NCBI RefSeq assembly: GCF_017810075.1
Contig: NZ_JADNYK010000002.1
Coordinates: forward strand, 1-64,000
DNA from: Pseudozobellia sp. WGM2
GTDB lineage: Bacteria > Bacteroidota > Bacteroidia > Flavobacteriales > Flavobacteriaceae
Direction of reading: 5' to 3'
DNA length: 64,000 nucleotides
The notes beneath the pieces are model-generated. The model was not told where the DNA came from. It did not search any database and was given only the letters and a program-made list of their open reading frames with translations. Positions 1 through 8,595 of the stretch are shown here, piece after piece. The position numbers were made by a program, and so were the translations under genes. The first letter of the stretch is position 1, and each line of letters begins with the position of its first letter.

Positions 1-111
1 AACGCTTCGGCAGAATCTTTCAATGCCAAGATAAAAGCATTTAGGGCGCAGTTCAGAGGTGTGAAAAATGTAGAATTCTTCCTATTTAGACTAACAACAA
101 TTTTTGCATAA
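1..111 (+). CDS. Transposase, C-terminal fragment (cut by window edge)
   Basis: An open frame runs from the first base to a TAA at 109-111 and encodes 36 residues, starting NASAESFNAKIKAF and ending FRLTTIFA. The motif N-A-S-A-E-S-F-N-A-K-I-K followed by R-x-Q-F-R-G-V-x-N-x-x-F-F resembles the C-terminal end of DDE transposases of the ISL3/ISAon1 type common in Bacteroidota. The conserved glutamate in ASAESFN would be the last residue of the DDE triad. Only the tail is visible, so it cannot be judged whether the element is intact. The right terminal repeat should lie in the 60 bases after the stop, but none can be defined without the left end. The family assignment is from memory of motifs. 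Confidence 0.7.
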   Translation, partial: NASAESFNAKIKAFRAQFRGVKNVEFFLFRLTTIFA

Positions 112-169
112 ACACAACAATTGTTCCTGATCCGTTTTTTGCGTACCAATAAACTTATATCAAAAAGAA

Positions 170-197
170 AAAGCCGCTCAATTTCTTGAACGGCTTT
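170..197 (-). terminator. Rho-independent terminator of tRNA-Asn
   Basis: The arms AAAGCCG (170-176) and CGGCTTT (191-197) are extended inward by TCAA/TTGA around a four-base loop, with one mismatch. On the minus strand the hairpin is followed by a T-rich tract. It lies 10 bases past the 3' end of the minus-strand tRNA gene. Confidence 0.8.
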
Positions 198-206
198 CTA
201 ACTCTG

Positions 207-280
207 CTCCCCCTCTTGGGCTCGAACCAAGGACCCTCTGATTAACAGTCAGATGCTCTAACCAACTGAGCTAAGGAGGA
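207..280 (-). tRNA. tRNA-Asn (anticodon GTT)
   Basis: On the minus strand a 74-base cloverleaf can be drawn. The acceptor arm TCCTCCT pairs with AGGGGGA with one G-T pair. The D arm carries AGCTCAGTTGGTTAGAGC, the anticodon loop is CTGTTAA giving anticodon GTT (Asn), and the T arm contains GGTTCGAGCC. The discriminator is G and CCA is not encoded. The gene ends just before a terminator hairpin and lies next to a transposase fragment. Confidence 0.97.
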
Positions 281-357
281 AGATATGTAGGCTTTAATTG
301 CTCAAAGCGGGTGCAAATATAAATGTTTTTTTATTTGTGCCCAACAAAATTTTAATT

Positions 358-1716
358 CTATTTACTGGTAATCCATCGATAAAGGTCATTACCGTTGGCG
401 AACAGTATAAGTGCCAGCAATAAAAAGAAACCTACCATTTGCGCATACTCTAAAAATTTATCACTTGGCTTTCTACCTGTAACAATTTCGTACAACAGAA
501 ACATCACGTGCCCACCATCTAATGCCGGTATAGGCAACAGGTTCAATACGGCCAACATAATCGATAGAAAGGCTGTTGTGGCCCAAAAGATTTCCCAGTT
601 CCAAGAATCCGGGAAAAGTCCGCCAATGGCAGCAAATCCACCCACACCTTTATAAGCCCCCGTATCAGGATTAAAAATTTTCTTTAGTTGTTTCAAATAG
701 CCCGTTAAGGTATTCACCCCTTTATTGAAGCCCGCAGGTATTGACTCCGTAAACGAATATTTAAGTGTTTCCAATCGTAAAAGACCTCTCTCCTCCATGT
801 CTTTCATACTCGGTCGCCCCGGGAAAACACCGATTTTCGCCGAATCACTGATTACAACAGGTATCTCCTTTCTTACATTATTTTCACGAGCCACGGTCAA
901 ATTCACCTTGGCACCTTTATAATTTTCAAGAATTGGCCCTACTTGGTCAAAAAATTCTACTTTTTGATCACCGATAGCAACTATTTCATCAGCTTCCTGT
1001 AGTCCAGAATCTTTATTAGGTGACTCTGACGGAATACTACCAACGATAAAAGGCATGCGTAAGGTGAAAAATCTTGCCCGATCCATATCATCGATAAGGG
1101 TAGAAATAAAATCCACAGGTATTTCCTGTTCAATTACTTGCCCATCACGTTCTATCGTAATGCTGCTTCCGCTTACCAAGTCATTGAAAACGGTATTAAA
1201 ATCCCTGATTTCTTCCCCGTCGATAGCTAAAATTTTATCGCCGGTCTGAATGCCTATTTTATCCCCTATTTCCTCTTCGACCACATGAACCCCGGCAGAT
1301 AAACTATCGCCAGGTATAATCTGCTCGCCATAGGCATAGGCCATACCGATATAAATAATCAAGGCCAGAATAAAGTTCACGGTGACACCACCGATCATTA
1401 TAATCAAACGCTGCCAGGCCGGTTTGCTGCGAAACTCCCACTCTTTGGGTTCTTCTTTCATGGCCTCGGTATCCATACTCTCATCAATCATACCGGCAAT
1501 CTTCACATAACCACCCAGGGGTAGCCAACCTATACCATAAACGGTTTCGCCTATCTTTTTCTTGAAAAGTGAGAACTTAACGTCAAAAAACAGATAGAAC
1601 TTTTCTACTCGTGTTTTAAAAAGTTTTGCGGGTATAAAATGACCTAATTCATGAAGTACGATCAACAGGGAAAGACTTAAAAAAAATTGAATGGTCTTGA
1701 TCAATAATGGACTCAT
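358..1716 (-). CDS. rseP: RIP metalloprotease RseP (site-2 protease)
   Basis: This is a 452-residue inner-membrane zinc protease that cuts transmembrane substrates such as anti-sigma factors or signal-peptide remnants. The zinc motif HELGH is at residues 22-26 inside the first membrane segment. A G-x-x-P-L-G-G-Y-V-K loop follows near residue 65, then two PDZ-like domains in the middle. The C-terminal N-L-L-P-I-P-A-L-D-G-G-H motif supplies the third zinc ligand. Length and order match the family. In many Flavobacteriaceae dxr precedes rseP, but here upstream is a divergent SCO gene. A box TACTTTTG on the minus strand (1741-1748) fits the -7 element and would give a leader of about 20 bases. 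The start is the first ATG before the first hydrophobic segment. Confidence 0.95.
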   Translation of the reverse strand: MSPLLIKTIQFFLSLSLLIVLHELGHFIPAKLFKTRVEKFYLFFDVKFSLFKKKIGETVYGIGWLPLGGYVKIAGMIDESMDTEAMKEEPKEWEFRSKPAWQRLIIMIGGVTVNFILALIIYIGMAYAYGEQIIPGDSLSAGVHVVEEEIGDKIGIQTGDKILAIDGEEIRDFNTVFNDLVSGSSITIERDGQVIEQEIPVDFISTLIDDMDRARFFTLRMPFIVGSIPSESPNKDSGLQEADEIVAIGDQKVEFFDQVGPILENYKGAKVNLTVARENNVRKEIPVVISDSAKIGVFPGRPSMKDMEERGLLRLETLKYSFTESIPAGFNKGVNTLTGYLKQLKKIFNPDTGAYKGVGGFAAIGGLFPDSWNWEIFWATTAFLSIMLAVLNLLPIPALDGGHVMFLLYEIVTGRKPSDKFLEYAQMVGFFLLLALILFANGNDLYRWITSK

Positions 1717-1833
1717 CTGAGTTTTCTAAAATTAAACGCCCAAAAGTACGCTATTAACTACTCTTAAAAAAAGGAAAGTTCATACTGAATTTGTTTTTAA
1801 GAAACTTTTAGTACGACCCCGAACGTGTTAACC

Positions 1834-1864
1834 TTGACGGCTTCACTGTACTAACGTATCTTTG
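1834..1864 (+). promoter_or_regulatory. Promoter of the SCO gene (Bacteroidota type)
   Basis: A -7 box TATCTTTG (1857-1864) matches TAnnTTTG exactly. A TTG (1834-1836) sits 20 bases upstream as a -33 element. The predicted transcript starts about five bases before the ATG at 1876. Confidence 0.65.
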
Positions 1865-1875
1865 TAAAAAAGATT

Positions 1876-2550
1876 ATGCGATCATTTTTCGGCAAGTACA
1901 AACTTTTTGGGCTAGTGCTGTTCTGTCTGTCGGCAGTCATTATCTACCTCTTTTACAATGCCCTTCAGCCCAAAGAAATGCTCGCTATTTACCAACCTTC
2001 AATGGTCAACCCCGAACTGGTCGATAGCACGGTTCAATATGTGAAAAAATACCATACCGTAGCCGATTTTTCATTGATCAACCAAAATGGCGAGACCGTT
2101 ACCCAAAAAGATTACGACCAAAAAATTTATATTGCTGACTTTTTCTTTACAACTTGCCCTACCATCTGCCCAATTATGACCAATAATATGGTCGATATTC
2201 AAAATCGAACCAAAAATGATGCTGAAGTAATGTTGTTGTCATACTCGGTAACTCCGCAAATTGATTCGGTCGCTCAATTAAAAAAGTATGCTTTGGAAAA
2301 GGGAGTCGATGACCGCAGGTGGAATTTAGTTACCGGCGATAAAAAACAGATATACGAGCTGGCCAGAAAATCGTACCTCGCAGTGAAAGATGATGGCGAT
2401 GGAGGACCCTACGATATGATACATACCGAAAATTTTATTTTGGTGGATAAGGAACGACGCATTCGCGGATTTTACGATGGCACTAAAAAAGAGGAAGTCG
2501 ATCAGCTCATGAATGACCTAGAAATTTTAAAGGAGTCTTACAGAGACTAG
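1876..2550 (+). CDS. SCO1/SenC family copper chaperone
   Basis: A 224-residue thioredoxin-fold protein with an N-terminal membrane anchor (about residues 11-28), so the domain sits in the periplasm. SCO proteins deliver copper to the CuA site of cytochrome c oxidase. The copper-binding motif C94-P-T-I-C98 is present in the context F-F-F-T-T-C-P-T-I-C-P, and the conserved distal histidine is H183 in M-I-H-T-E-N-F. Both cysteines and the histidine are intact, so the protein should be functional. It is a single gene with its own promoter, divergent from rseP, and no oxidase genes lie nearby. A thiol-disulfide role rather than metal delivery is possible, since some SCO proteins do both. Confidence 0.92.
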   Translation: MRSFFGKYKLFGLVLFCLSAVIIYLFYNALQPKEMLAIYQPSMVNPELVDSTVQYVKKYHTVADFSLINQNGETVTQKDYDQKIYIADFFFTTCPTICPIMTNNMVDIQNRTKNDAEVMLLSYSVTPQIDSVAQLKKYALEKGVDDRRWNLVTGDKKQIYELARKSYLAVKDDGDGGPYDMIHTENFILVDKERRIRGFYDGTKKEEVDQLMNDLEILKESYRD

Positions 2551-2696
2551 AGTTGATTTTTTGATTTCTGAAATACTACTACACAGCTAAAACATCATTT
2601 GTACAACCCGAGTACCTGCCTTTTTTTGACAATCCCCTTTCTGTTCGGGAATTTTACTTTAAATTTGCTCTTACTTATAATGAATCTAAATAAATA

Positions 2697-2942
2697 TTGA
2701 CAGCAACGGTCGCACAGTTACGGAGAGGGCAAAAGGGAATTATCAAAGAGTTTTCTGACGATTCGTTACCCATTAAACTTTTAGAATTGGGTTGTTTACC
2801 TGGTAATCAGATAGAAATGATACAGATTGCGCCGCTCAACGACCCTATATATATCAATGTAAACGGTTCTCACATCGCAATTAGAAGAGAAACTGCACAT
2901 CTAATTGAATTAGACCTTATCGAAGACACCCATACCCTATGA
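2697..2942 (+). CDS. feoA: FeoA-domain ferrous iron transport protein A
   Basis: An 81-residue SH3-like cytoplasmic protein that modulates the FeoB iron channel. The reading frame T-A-T-V-A-Q-L-R-R-G-Q-K-G and the later L-G-C-L-P-G-N-Q-I-E segment are typical of FeoA. No ATG opens this frame in the right place: the ATG at 2679 runs into a stop after six codons in another frame. The start is therefore read as TTG at 2697. A likely -7 box TAAATTTG sits at 2660-2667. The last four bases (ATGA) overlap the feoB start, so the two are translationally coupled. Confidence 0.93.
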   Translation: MTATVAQLRRGQKGIIKEFSDDSLPIKLLELGCLPGNQIEMIQIAPLNDPIYINVNGSHIAIRRETAHLIELDLIEDTHTL

Positions 2943-5170
2943 GCAAACAGATTAACGTTGCCCTCATAGGTAACCCCAACACGGGAAAAACTTCGGTCTT
3001 TAACCAACTTACCGGCCTGAACCAAAAAGTGGGCAACTACCCCGGTATTACCGTTGAGAAAAAAGAAGGTATCTGTAAACTGCCCCGAGGTGTAAAAGCT
3101 CATATTCTTGATCTTCCGGGCACGTATAGCCTTAACACCACTTCTTTAGACGAAAGTGTAGCGGTCGAGTTGTTATTGAATAAAAATGATAAAGACCACC
3201 CTGATGTCGCAGTAGTAGTCTCAGATGTAGAAAACCTGAAACGAAACCTGCTTCTTTTTACCCAGATAAAAGATTTAAATATACCTGCCATTTTAGTCAT
3301 TAATATGGCAGACCGCATGTCGCGAAAGGGCATTACGGTTGATATTCCTCTACTTGAAGAAAAGCTCGATACCAAAATAGCCTTGGTAAGTACCCGTAAA
3401 AGCCAAGGAATAGAAGAACTAAAAGAACTGATTGCCGATTACAGAAGTATTTCAAAGGCCAAAAATGTAGATATTTCCGTCATTTCGCCTGAGTACTTTA
3501 ACAAACTGAAAGAAACTTTCCCACGTCAAGATCTTTACAAATTGTGGCTTGTCATTACCCAAGATGTCAATTTTATGCCGATTGAAAAGAAGCTGATCAA
3601 TGATAGTTCTTCCTTTTCGACCAAATCGAAATCAGAGCTAAAAAGGCTGCAGCAAAAAGAGACCATTCTAAGGTACCAATTCATCAACGGTATCTTAAAG
3701 GAGACGTATAAAGTAGATATGGCCGTTGCCAAAGGGTTTAGGGCTACAATCGACAAGGTGTTGACCCACCGTGTTTTTGGTTATCTAATTTTCTTTTTTA
3801 TTCTTCTATTGATTTTTCAAGCCATTTATTCATGGAGCGAATATCCCATGGACCTCATAGACGAACTGTTCGCTTCGGCAAGTGAATGGGTAAAAAACAC
3901 ACTGCCTGGCGGAGTGTTTACCAATCTTTTGGCAGAAGGAATTCTCGCAGGAATCGGAGGTATCGTAATATTCATTCCGCAAATTGCATTTCTTTTCTTT
4001 TTTATCTCGCTCTTAGAAGAAACGGGGTACATGAGCAGGGTGGTCTTTCTGATGGACCGTGTGATGCGACCGTTCGGATTAAGCGGAAAAAGTGTGGTGC
4101 CCTTAATTTCAGGTACCGCTTGCGCCATACCCGCAATTATGGCCACCCGAACGATTGAAAGTTGGAAGGAGAGGCTGATTACCATTTTGGTAACCCCATT
4201 TACTACCTGTTCGGCAAGGTTACCGATCTACCTTATCATTATAGCGCTGATCATACCCGAAGGAAGCTTTCTTGGCTTGGGCTACAAGCCGCTCACCCTA
4301 ATGCTACTCTACCTTATAGGTTTTGGGGCCGCCATAGTTTCGGCCATGATATTGCATAAAATACTCAACATTCAAAGCCGTACTTTCTTTGTGGTAGAAA
4401 TGCCGAATTACAAACTTCCACTTTTTAAAAATGTGGTGTATACTGTTTGGGAAAAGACCAAAAGTTTCGTGCTTGGTGCAGGTAAAATAATTTTGGCCAT
4501 ATCGGTGGTTCTCTGGTTTTTGGGTTCTAACGGATACTCAGAAGAATTCAATAATGCAGAAGAAATAGTAACTCAACGCATCGAGTCAGAGGGTCTTTCC
4601 GCATATAATCAAGAAAGTATTGCTAAAGACATTTCCATTTATGAGCAAAGCTTTAAGAACAATAGTGCTTCAAGCACCATAAATGCCGCCGCAGTTGAAG
4701 ATTCGCTACAGCTTGCGCGAGCGGTATTGACCGAAAAGGCCATACAGCAAGAAATTTCAAGTTATAAACTCGAGAATTCATATATCGGAAACATGGGGAA
4801 AGCGATAGAGCCCATCGTTAGGCCCCTGGGCTATGACTGGAAAATCGGTATCGCCGTACTTACATCCTTCGCCGCTAGAGAGGTATTCGTAGGTACCTTG
4901 GCGACAATTTACAGTGTCGGAAGTGACGAAGAAGAGACCATTAAAAATCGTATGGCCGCTGAAGTGAATCCTGAGACCAAAGAGCCCTTGTTCAATCTAG
5001 CCTCGGGTATCTCACTGCTTTTGTTCTATGCCTTTGCGATGCAATGTATGAGTACCTTGGCCATTGTAAAAAGAGAGACCAATTCATGGAAATGGCCTAC
5101 CGCCCAATTGGTTTTTATGAGCGCTTTTGCCTATATTGTAGCTTTCGTGGCCTACCAAATACTTAATTAG
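2939..5170 (+). CDS. feoB: Ferrous iron transporter FeoB
   Basis: A 743-residue inner-membrane Fe(II) uptake protein. The N-terminal G domain shows G1 at G11-N-P-N-T-G-K-T18, G3 at D58-L-P-G61 and G4 at N122-M-A-D125. The membrane part starts near residue 280 and contains both gate motifs, G-T-A-C-A-I-P-A-I-M-A-T-R and T-P-F-T-T-C-S-A-R-L-P. A long polar insertion lies before the last helices (about residues 530-615), as in other Bacteroidota FeoB proteins. It overlaps feoA by four bases and is followed 22 bases later by a small Cys-rich membrane ORF. No Fur box could be assigned by eye. Confidence 0.97.
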   Translation: MSKQINVALIGNPNTGKTSVFNQLTGLNQKVGNYPGITVEKKEGICKLPRGVKAHILDLPGTYSLNTTSLDESVAVELLLNKNDKDHPDVAVVVSDVENLKRNLLLFTQIKDLNIPAILVINMADRMSRKGITVDIPLLEEKLDTKIALVSTRKSQGIEELKELIADYRSISKAKNVDISVISPEYFNKLKETFPRQDLYKLWLVITQDVNFMPIEKKLINDSSSFSTKSKSELKRLQQKETILRYQFINGILKETYKVDMAVAKGFRATIDKVLTHRVFGYLIFFFILLLIFQAIYSWSEYPMDLIDELFASASEWVKNTLPGGVFTNLLAEGILAGIGGIVIFIPQIAFLFFFISLLEETGYMSRVVFLMDRVMRPFGLSGKSVVPLISGTACAIPAIMATRTIESWKERLITILVTPFTTCSARLPIYLIIIALIIPEGSFLGLGYKPLTLMLLYLIGFGAAIVSAMILHKILNIQSRTFFVVEMPNYKLPLFKNVVYTVWEKTKSFVLGAGKIILAISVVLWFLGSNGYSEEFNNAEEIVTQRIESEGLSAYNQESIAKDISIYEQSFKNNSASSTINAAAVEDSLQLARAVLTEKAIQQEISSYKLENSYIGNMGKAIEPIVRPLGYDWKIGIAVLTSFAAREVFVGTLATIYSVGSDEEETIKNRMAAEVNPETKEPLFNLASGISLLLFYAFAMQCMSTLAIVKRETNSWKWPTAQLVFMSAFAYIVAFVAYQILN

Positions 5171-5192
5171 TGTTCAAAAAGAAAAACAGAAA

Positions 5193-5336
5193 ATGATTCA
5201 ATCGATATTAGTCTATATTATACTTGCCATTTCTGTGGGCTATCTAGCACAAAAATTCTTAGTGCCTAAAACACTCTTTTCTTCTAAAAAAAATAACCCA
5301 AAAGCTTGTGGTCAAGACGACTGTGGTTGCAGCTAA
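5193..5336 (+). CDS. Small FeoB-associated Cys-rich membrane protein
   Basis: A 47-residue ORF starts with ATG 22 bases after the feoB stop. It has one hydrophobic helix (about residues 3-22), a basic patch K-K, and a C-terminal C-G-Q-D-D-C-G-C-S tail with three cysteines. This layout matches the small FeoB-associated Cys-rich membrane proteins found downstream of feoB in many bacteria. Their role is unproven. An accessory function in iron binding or Feo complex assembly is inferred from position. Codon use and spacing fit a third gene of the feo operon. Confidence 0.8.
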   Translation: MIQSILVYIILAISVGYLAQKFLVPKTLFSSKKNNPKACGQDDCGCS

Positions 5337-5488
5337 TTGCTTTAAAGCTATTAAACTCGACCTTCTCTTTTGAAAATAACGCTCATTGAGTTAAAAAAAG
5401 AATAAATAGATACTAACGAAATCAAAAAATAGCCCGTAAGTTCGATTGCTATTGTTTTTTTTGAAAAGCAGAACTTAACTCGATTTTT

Positions 5489-7015
5489 GTGCCAAAGCTC
5501 TTATTACTTCTTTTTCTGGTCTCAGGTTTGGCCAATGGCCAATCAATCTCTTCACTTATTATCGATTCGGTCACTAAAAAGCCGGTACCCTACGCGACGG
5601 TTCAATTGAATAATCGTGGAATGATTACTAACGAAGAGGGGCGCTTCAAATTCTCTATATCGGAAAATATTAAGCCGACCGACTCCCTTTTTATTTCATG
5701 TATCGGTTACAATGGTATAGGCAAACCCTTGGAACAATTTACCGACAGCCTGATATATCTAAGTCCGAAAGCGATTGAACTGAAAGAGGTTATAGTTTCC
5801 AATAAGGAATACACTCCTCAGGAAATTTTGGAATTTGTAGAAGACAACATAGAAAAAAACTACTTCACCGAGTTCACTAAAAAACGGCTTTTTCTAAGGG
5901 AAACCTATCAGAATGAAATCATAAAGACCGATTATCAAATCAAGAAAAGCACCATTAACGCCTTCAACAAAAGCTTTTTAGATAGTGTAATATCAACCAT
6001 ACCCAAAACCAACACTTACTATACCGAAATGTTGGGAGACCTGTATGGTTCGGGCGATGCCGACGAACAAAAGTTGAATTTGATTAAAGCCTCTGAACTC
6101 TACGACAAAAACAAGGATATAGATTTAGAAAATCTAGAGGAAAGATTCAACCAAATTGTCAAGAAAAATATTAAAACCGATTCTTATTTTAAAGTAAAAT
6201 CAGGACTCTTTGGTACCAAAATAGATGCTGACGAGATGGGCGATATTTTTGAAGAGGAAATAGACTCTACCGACGCTATCGCAGTTAATAAAAAATTAGA
6301 GGAAGAACTTGAAAGAAAGGAAGAACGCCGAAAATTCTTCTCAAAATACAAGCGGGAAACTTTGGGCAATCTGTTCGAGAACCTGCCCATTTTTGATGAT
6401 ACCGACTATAATGTAATTTTCAAACCGAGGCGCTATCATCTCAATTTAGAAACCTTTACCTATCTCGGTGACCAAGCCGTTTACGTAATTGGTTATGAGC
6501 CCGACGGCTCGCCGGAATTCAAGGGGAAACTTTACATCAACGCTGATGACTTCGCCCTCATTCGAATGGATTTTGAAAATGTCGAACCGCTTCGAGACTT
6601 CAAATTACTTGGGGTGTCGTTCAAAGAATACCTTGCAAAGGGCAGTATCATATTCGCCAAGGGCGCCGATCAGAAATACCATCTTAGATATTATAATATT
6701 ATCAAAGGGGTCAGGGCCGGCTTCAAACGACCACTGGCTATAATCGAGAAGAACAAAAATGTTAAGGGCAGACGAAAACAGAACGAACTAAAACTCAAAG
6801 TAGATGCTGCCTTCGGTAATATCAATCGCTACGAACTGGTGGTTTTTGATGAAGCCCCTATTAGTGCTGCACAATTCGAATCGTATCAAGAGAGCAATGA
6901 TGTACTGCCCACGTACATGCCGAATTACGACCCTAACTTTTGGGAAGGTTATAATATCATAGAACCCAATCGGGCCATAAAAGAATTCACTTCAGAAGTA
7001 GAACTGACCGATTAA
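5489..7015 (+). CDS. Exported protein with carboxypeptidase-regulatory-like domain
   Basis: A 508-residue protein with a signal peptide (residues 1-17, cleavage near A-N-G-Q). A CarboxypepD_reg-like beta-sandwich follows (about 20-95), with the pattern D-S-V-T-K-K-P-V-P-Y-A-T-V-Q and T-N-E-E-G-R-F. The rest has no catalytic motif I recognise. It contains a Lys/Glu-rich stretch (about 255-290) and ends in a predicted beta-rich domain. Similar proteins are frequent, uncharacterised envelope proteins in Flavobacteriia. The frame is open upstream only to a TGA near 5461 and holds no ATG before the signal peptide, so GTG at 5489 is taken as start. The stop overlaps the end of the convergent DUF423 gene by four bases. 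Confidence 0.8.
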   Translation: MPKLLLLLFLVSGLANGQSISSLIIDSVTKKPVPYATVQLNNRGMITNEEGRFKFSISENIKPTDSLFISCIGYNGIGKPLEQFTDSLIYLSPKAIELKEVIVSNKEYTPQEILEFVEDNIEKNYFTEFTKKRLFLRETYQNEIIKTDYQIKKSTINAFNKSFLDSVISTIPKTNTYYTEMLGDLYGSGDADEQKLNLIKASELYDKNKDIDLENLEERFNQIVKKNIKTDSYFKVKSGLFGTKIDADEMGDIFEEEIDSTDAIAVNKKLEEELERKEERRKFFSKYKRETLGNLFENLPIFDDTDYNVIFKPRRYHLNLETFTYLGDQAVYVIGYEPDGSPEFKGKLYINADDFALIRMDFENVEPLRDFKLLGVSFKEYLAKGSIIFAKGADQKYHLRYYNIIKGVRAGFKRPLAIIEKNKNVKGRRKQNELKLKVDAAFGNINRYELVVFDEAPISAAQFESYQESNDVLPTYMPNYDPNFWEGYNIIEPNRAIKEFTSEVELTD

Positions 7016-7398
7016 ACCCAGTTTCTAATAAAAGAAAAGAATAATAGCCCCCAACCGATAACCAGAAGCAAACCGCCCAAAGGCGTTATCGGACCAAGAA
7101 ATCGAAGCTTTTTGCCTTTGGCCGAACTAAAGGTCAACCCATAAATACTAAAAGAGAACAAAAAGGTACCCAACATGAAACTGTAGGCCATATATTTCTC
7201 AAGGCTATTGTCAAGATTAAAATTAAAGCCTAAGATAATGAGCAGTAGAGCATGGTACATTTGATACTTTACCCCTGTCTCAAAGCTCCTCAGCTGCCCG
7301 TCTGAATAAATCTTTTTCAATGCATGTGCACCGAAAGCACCAAAAATTACGGCCAACAGGCCATACAACGCTCCGATACATTGGGTAATAAGTACCAT
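7012..7398 (-). CDS. DUF423 family small membrane protein
   Basis: A 128-residue protein with four predicted membrane helices. The N-terminal motif G-A-x-x-G-L-L-A-V-I-F-G-A-F-G-A-H-A-L and the following F-E-T-G-V-K-Y-Q-M-Y-H-A-L are the signature of the DUF423/YgdD family. Its function is unknown; members are inner-membrane proteins. It ends by overlapping the convergent gene by four bases and has no separate terminator. The palindrome on its upstream side belongs to the next minus-strand gene. Confidence 0.9.
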   Translation of the reverse strand: MVLITQCIGALYGLLAVIFGAFGAHALKKIYSDGQLRSFETGVKYQMYHALLLIILGFNFNLDNSLEKYMAYSFMLGTFLFSFSIYGLTFSSAKGKKLRFLGPITPLGGLLLVIGWGLLFFSFIRNWV

Positions 7399-7430
7399 AC
7401 TTTTTTTGTGTAAAGATATAATCTTGTACC

Positions 7431-7462
7431 AAAAAGGCCGATCAGTACTGATCGGCCTTTTT
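7431..7462 (-). terminator. Rho-independent terminator (perfect palindrome)
   Basis: A perfect 32-base inverted repeat runs from AAAAAGGCCGATCAG into its complement, centred on AGTACT, with T runs on either strand. It lies 17 bases past the stop of the minus-strand SnoaL-like gene and upstream of the DUF423 gene. Confidence 0.9.
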
Positions 7463-7478
7463 TAAAATTTAAATTTTT

Positions 7479-7844
7479 TTATTCTTCGTCATAAAAGAAC
7501 TGTTCTTTTACAATCTTACCTTCTTTAACCTCATAAACCGCAATTTCAGACATTTTGGAGCGTTGACCAGAAGGTTTGTGCGTGGTATCCATCTCAAATT
7601 TTACCGAAAACCAATTGTCGGCCACAATAGGTTCTGACACCGTATTACTATGTACCTCAAAGTTTTCTTGCCACCATTCACCCTTCTTTTTTATGCCTTC
7701 AAAGCCCTCAACAAAGGCACCTTCGCCACTGCCATCATTTTCGATGCTTACAATTTTATCACTATACAATTCCTGATAAGGTTTTTCAAAATCACCGGCT
7801 TTACACCAAGAGACCAGTTTAGTTGCAATTTCATTCGTGTCCAT
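7479..7844 (-). CDS. SnoaL-like / NTF2-fold protein
   Basis: A 121-residue protein read from the ATG at 7844 (M-D-T-N-E-I-A-T-K-L). A longer frame from 7889 exists but adds 15 residues unlike the fold. The pattern of an N-terminal helix (V-S-W-C-K-A-G-D-F), then S-D-K-I-V-S-I-E-N, a G-I-K-K-K-G-E-W-W turn and long beta-strands ending E-G-K-I-V-K-E-Q-F-F-Y matches SnoaL-like/NTF2 proteins. These may bind small molecules or act as isomerases. No catalytic residue set can be assigned. Single gene followed by a strong terminator. Confidence 0.75.
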   Translation of the reverse strand: MDTNEIATKLVSWCKAGDFEKPYQELYSDKIVSIENDGSGEGAFVEGFEGIKKKGEWWQENFEVHSNTVSEPIVADNWFSVKFEMDTTHKPSGQRSKMSEIAVYEVKEGKIVKEQFFYDEE

Positions 7845-7966
7845 AGTATTGTTTAATTGGTTACCCAAACAATTTACTTCATACCGCACTTATTTACAAC
7901 CCCTTGCGCAAATATTTAATGATATTTTAATACTGGATAAAACCCCGAATGGAAATATTGAAAAAG

Positions 7967-8398
7967 TTAGTTCGGTTCAACCGCTATTTTCTCGGAGAGT
8001 GTTTTGAACAGCTGTTCGGTATCGGTAGAGTCTTTTAGGTTCAAAAAGAGTTTTAATGAATCGTGATGCACCAATTTGATTTTAGAGCTCGCATAATTAT
8101 CTACGAACACATAAACCTTTTTATCGGTCAACGAATCTTTGAATTCACGAAACACTCCCTTTTCCTTTTCAAGGGCAGAAAAGCCGTTGAGGCGCTCCAT
8201 TGGTGGAATTTTATCCAATAATACAACGCTATCCAGTTCTGAAAAGTTAATATTCTGATAGTAAAAGCCAGACACGATTTTCATGCTTTGGTTATCTATC
8301 GACGTCCAATTTTTATAATGAAGAACAAAAGCGGCAAGACAGATGATTAGTGTCAATACAATTAAAAAGTTCCATAAACCATGTCGTTTTTTTTCCAT
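7967..8398 (-). CDS. Membrane-anchored protein of unknown function
   Basis: A 143-residue protein from the ATG at 8398. A longer frame from 8437 adds 13 residues before the basic start K-K-R-H-G-L-W. One N-terminal helix (about residues 7-27) anchors it. The remaining 115 residues are a soluble, probably extracytoplasmic beta-rich domain with the segment L-D-S-V-V-L-L-D-K-I-P-P-M-E-R-L-N-G-F-S-A. A PH-like fold is possible but not shown. It stands alone between convergent and divergent neighbours. No family was recognised. Confidence 0.6.
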   Translation of the reverse strand: MEKKRHGLWNFLIVLTLIICLAAFVLHYKNWTSIDNQSMKIVSGFYYQNINFSELDSVVLLDKIPPMERLNGFSALEKEKGVFREFKDSLTDKKVYVFVDNYASSKIKLVHHDSLKLFLNLKDSTDTEQLFKTLSEKIAVEPN

Positions 8399-8595
8399 AT
8401 TCCACTTGCTTCCAATTAGAAGAACCTTACCATACAAACGTACAAAAGCGCAGAAAATTTTTTAAATCGAACGAATAATTTTATTTCCGATATTGAATGG
8501 TCTAATTATTCGATAGAAGTATTTATTAAACCCAAAAAACACCTACTTGCCAAACAAGATTTTCTATCTTCAAACCAAAATTCGACCCGTCAATT

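Noticed and set aside
3826-4185. Antisense ORF of 119 codons inside feoB
   Set aside because: The overlapped FeoB frame carries invariant gate motifs, so the other frame is a shadow.
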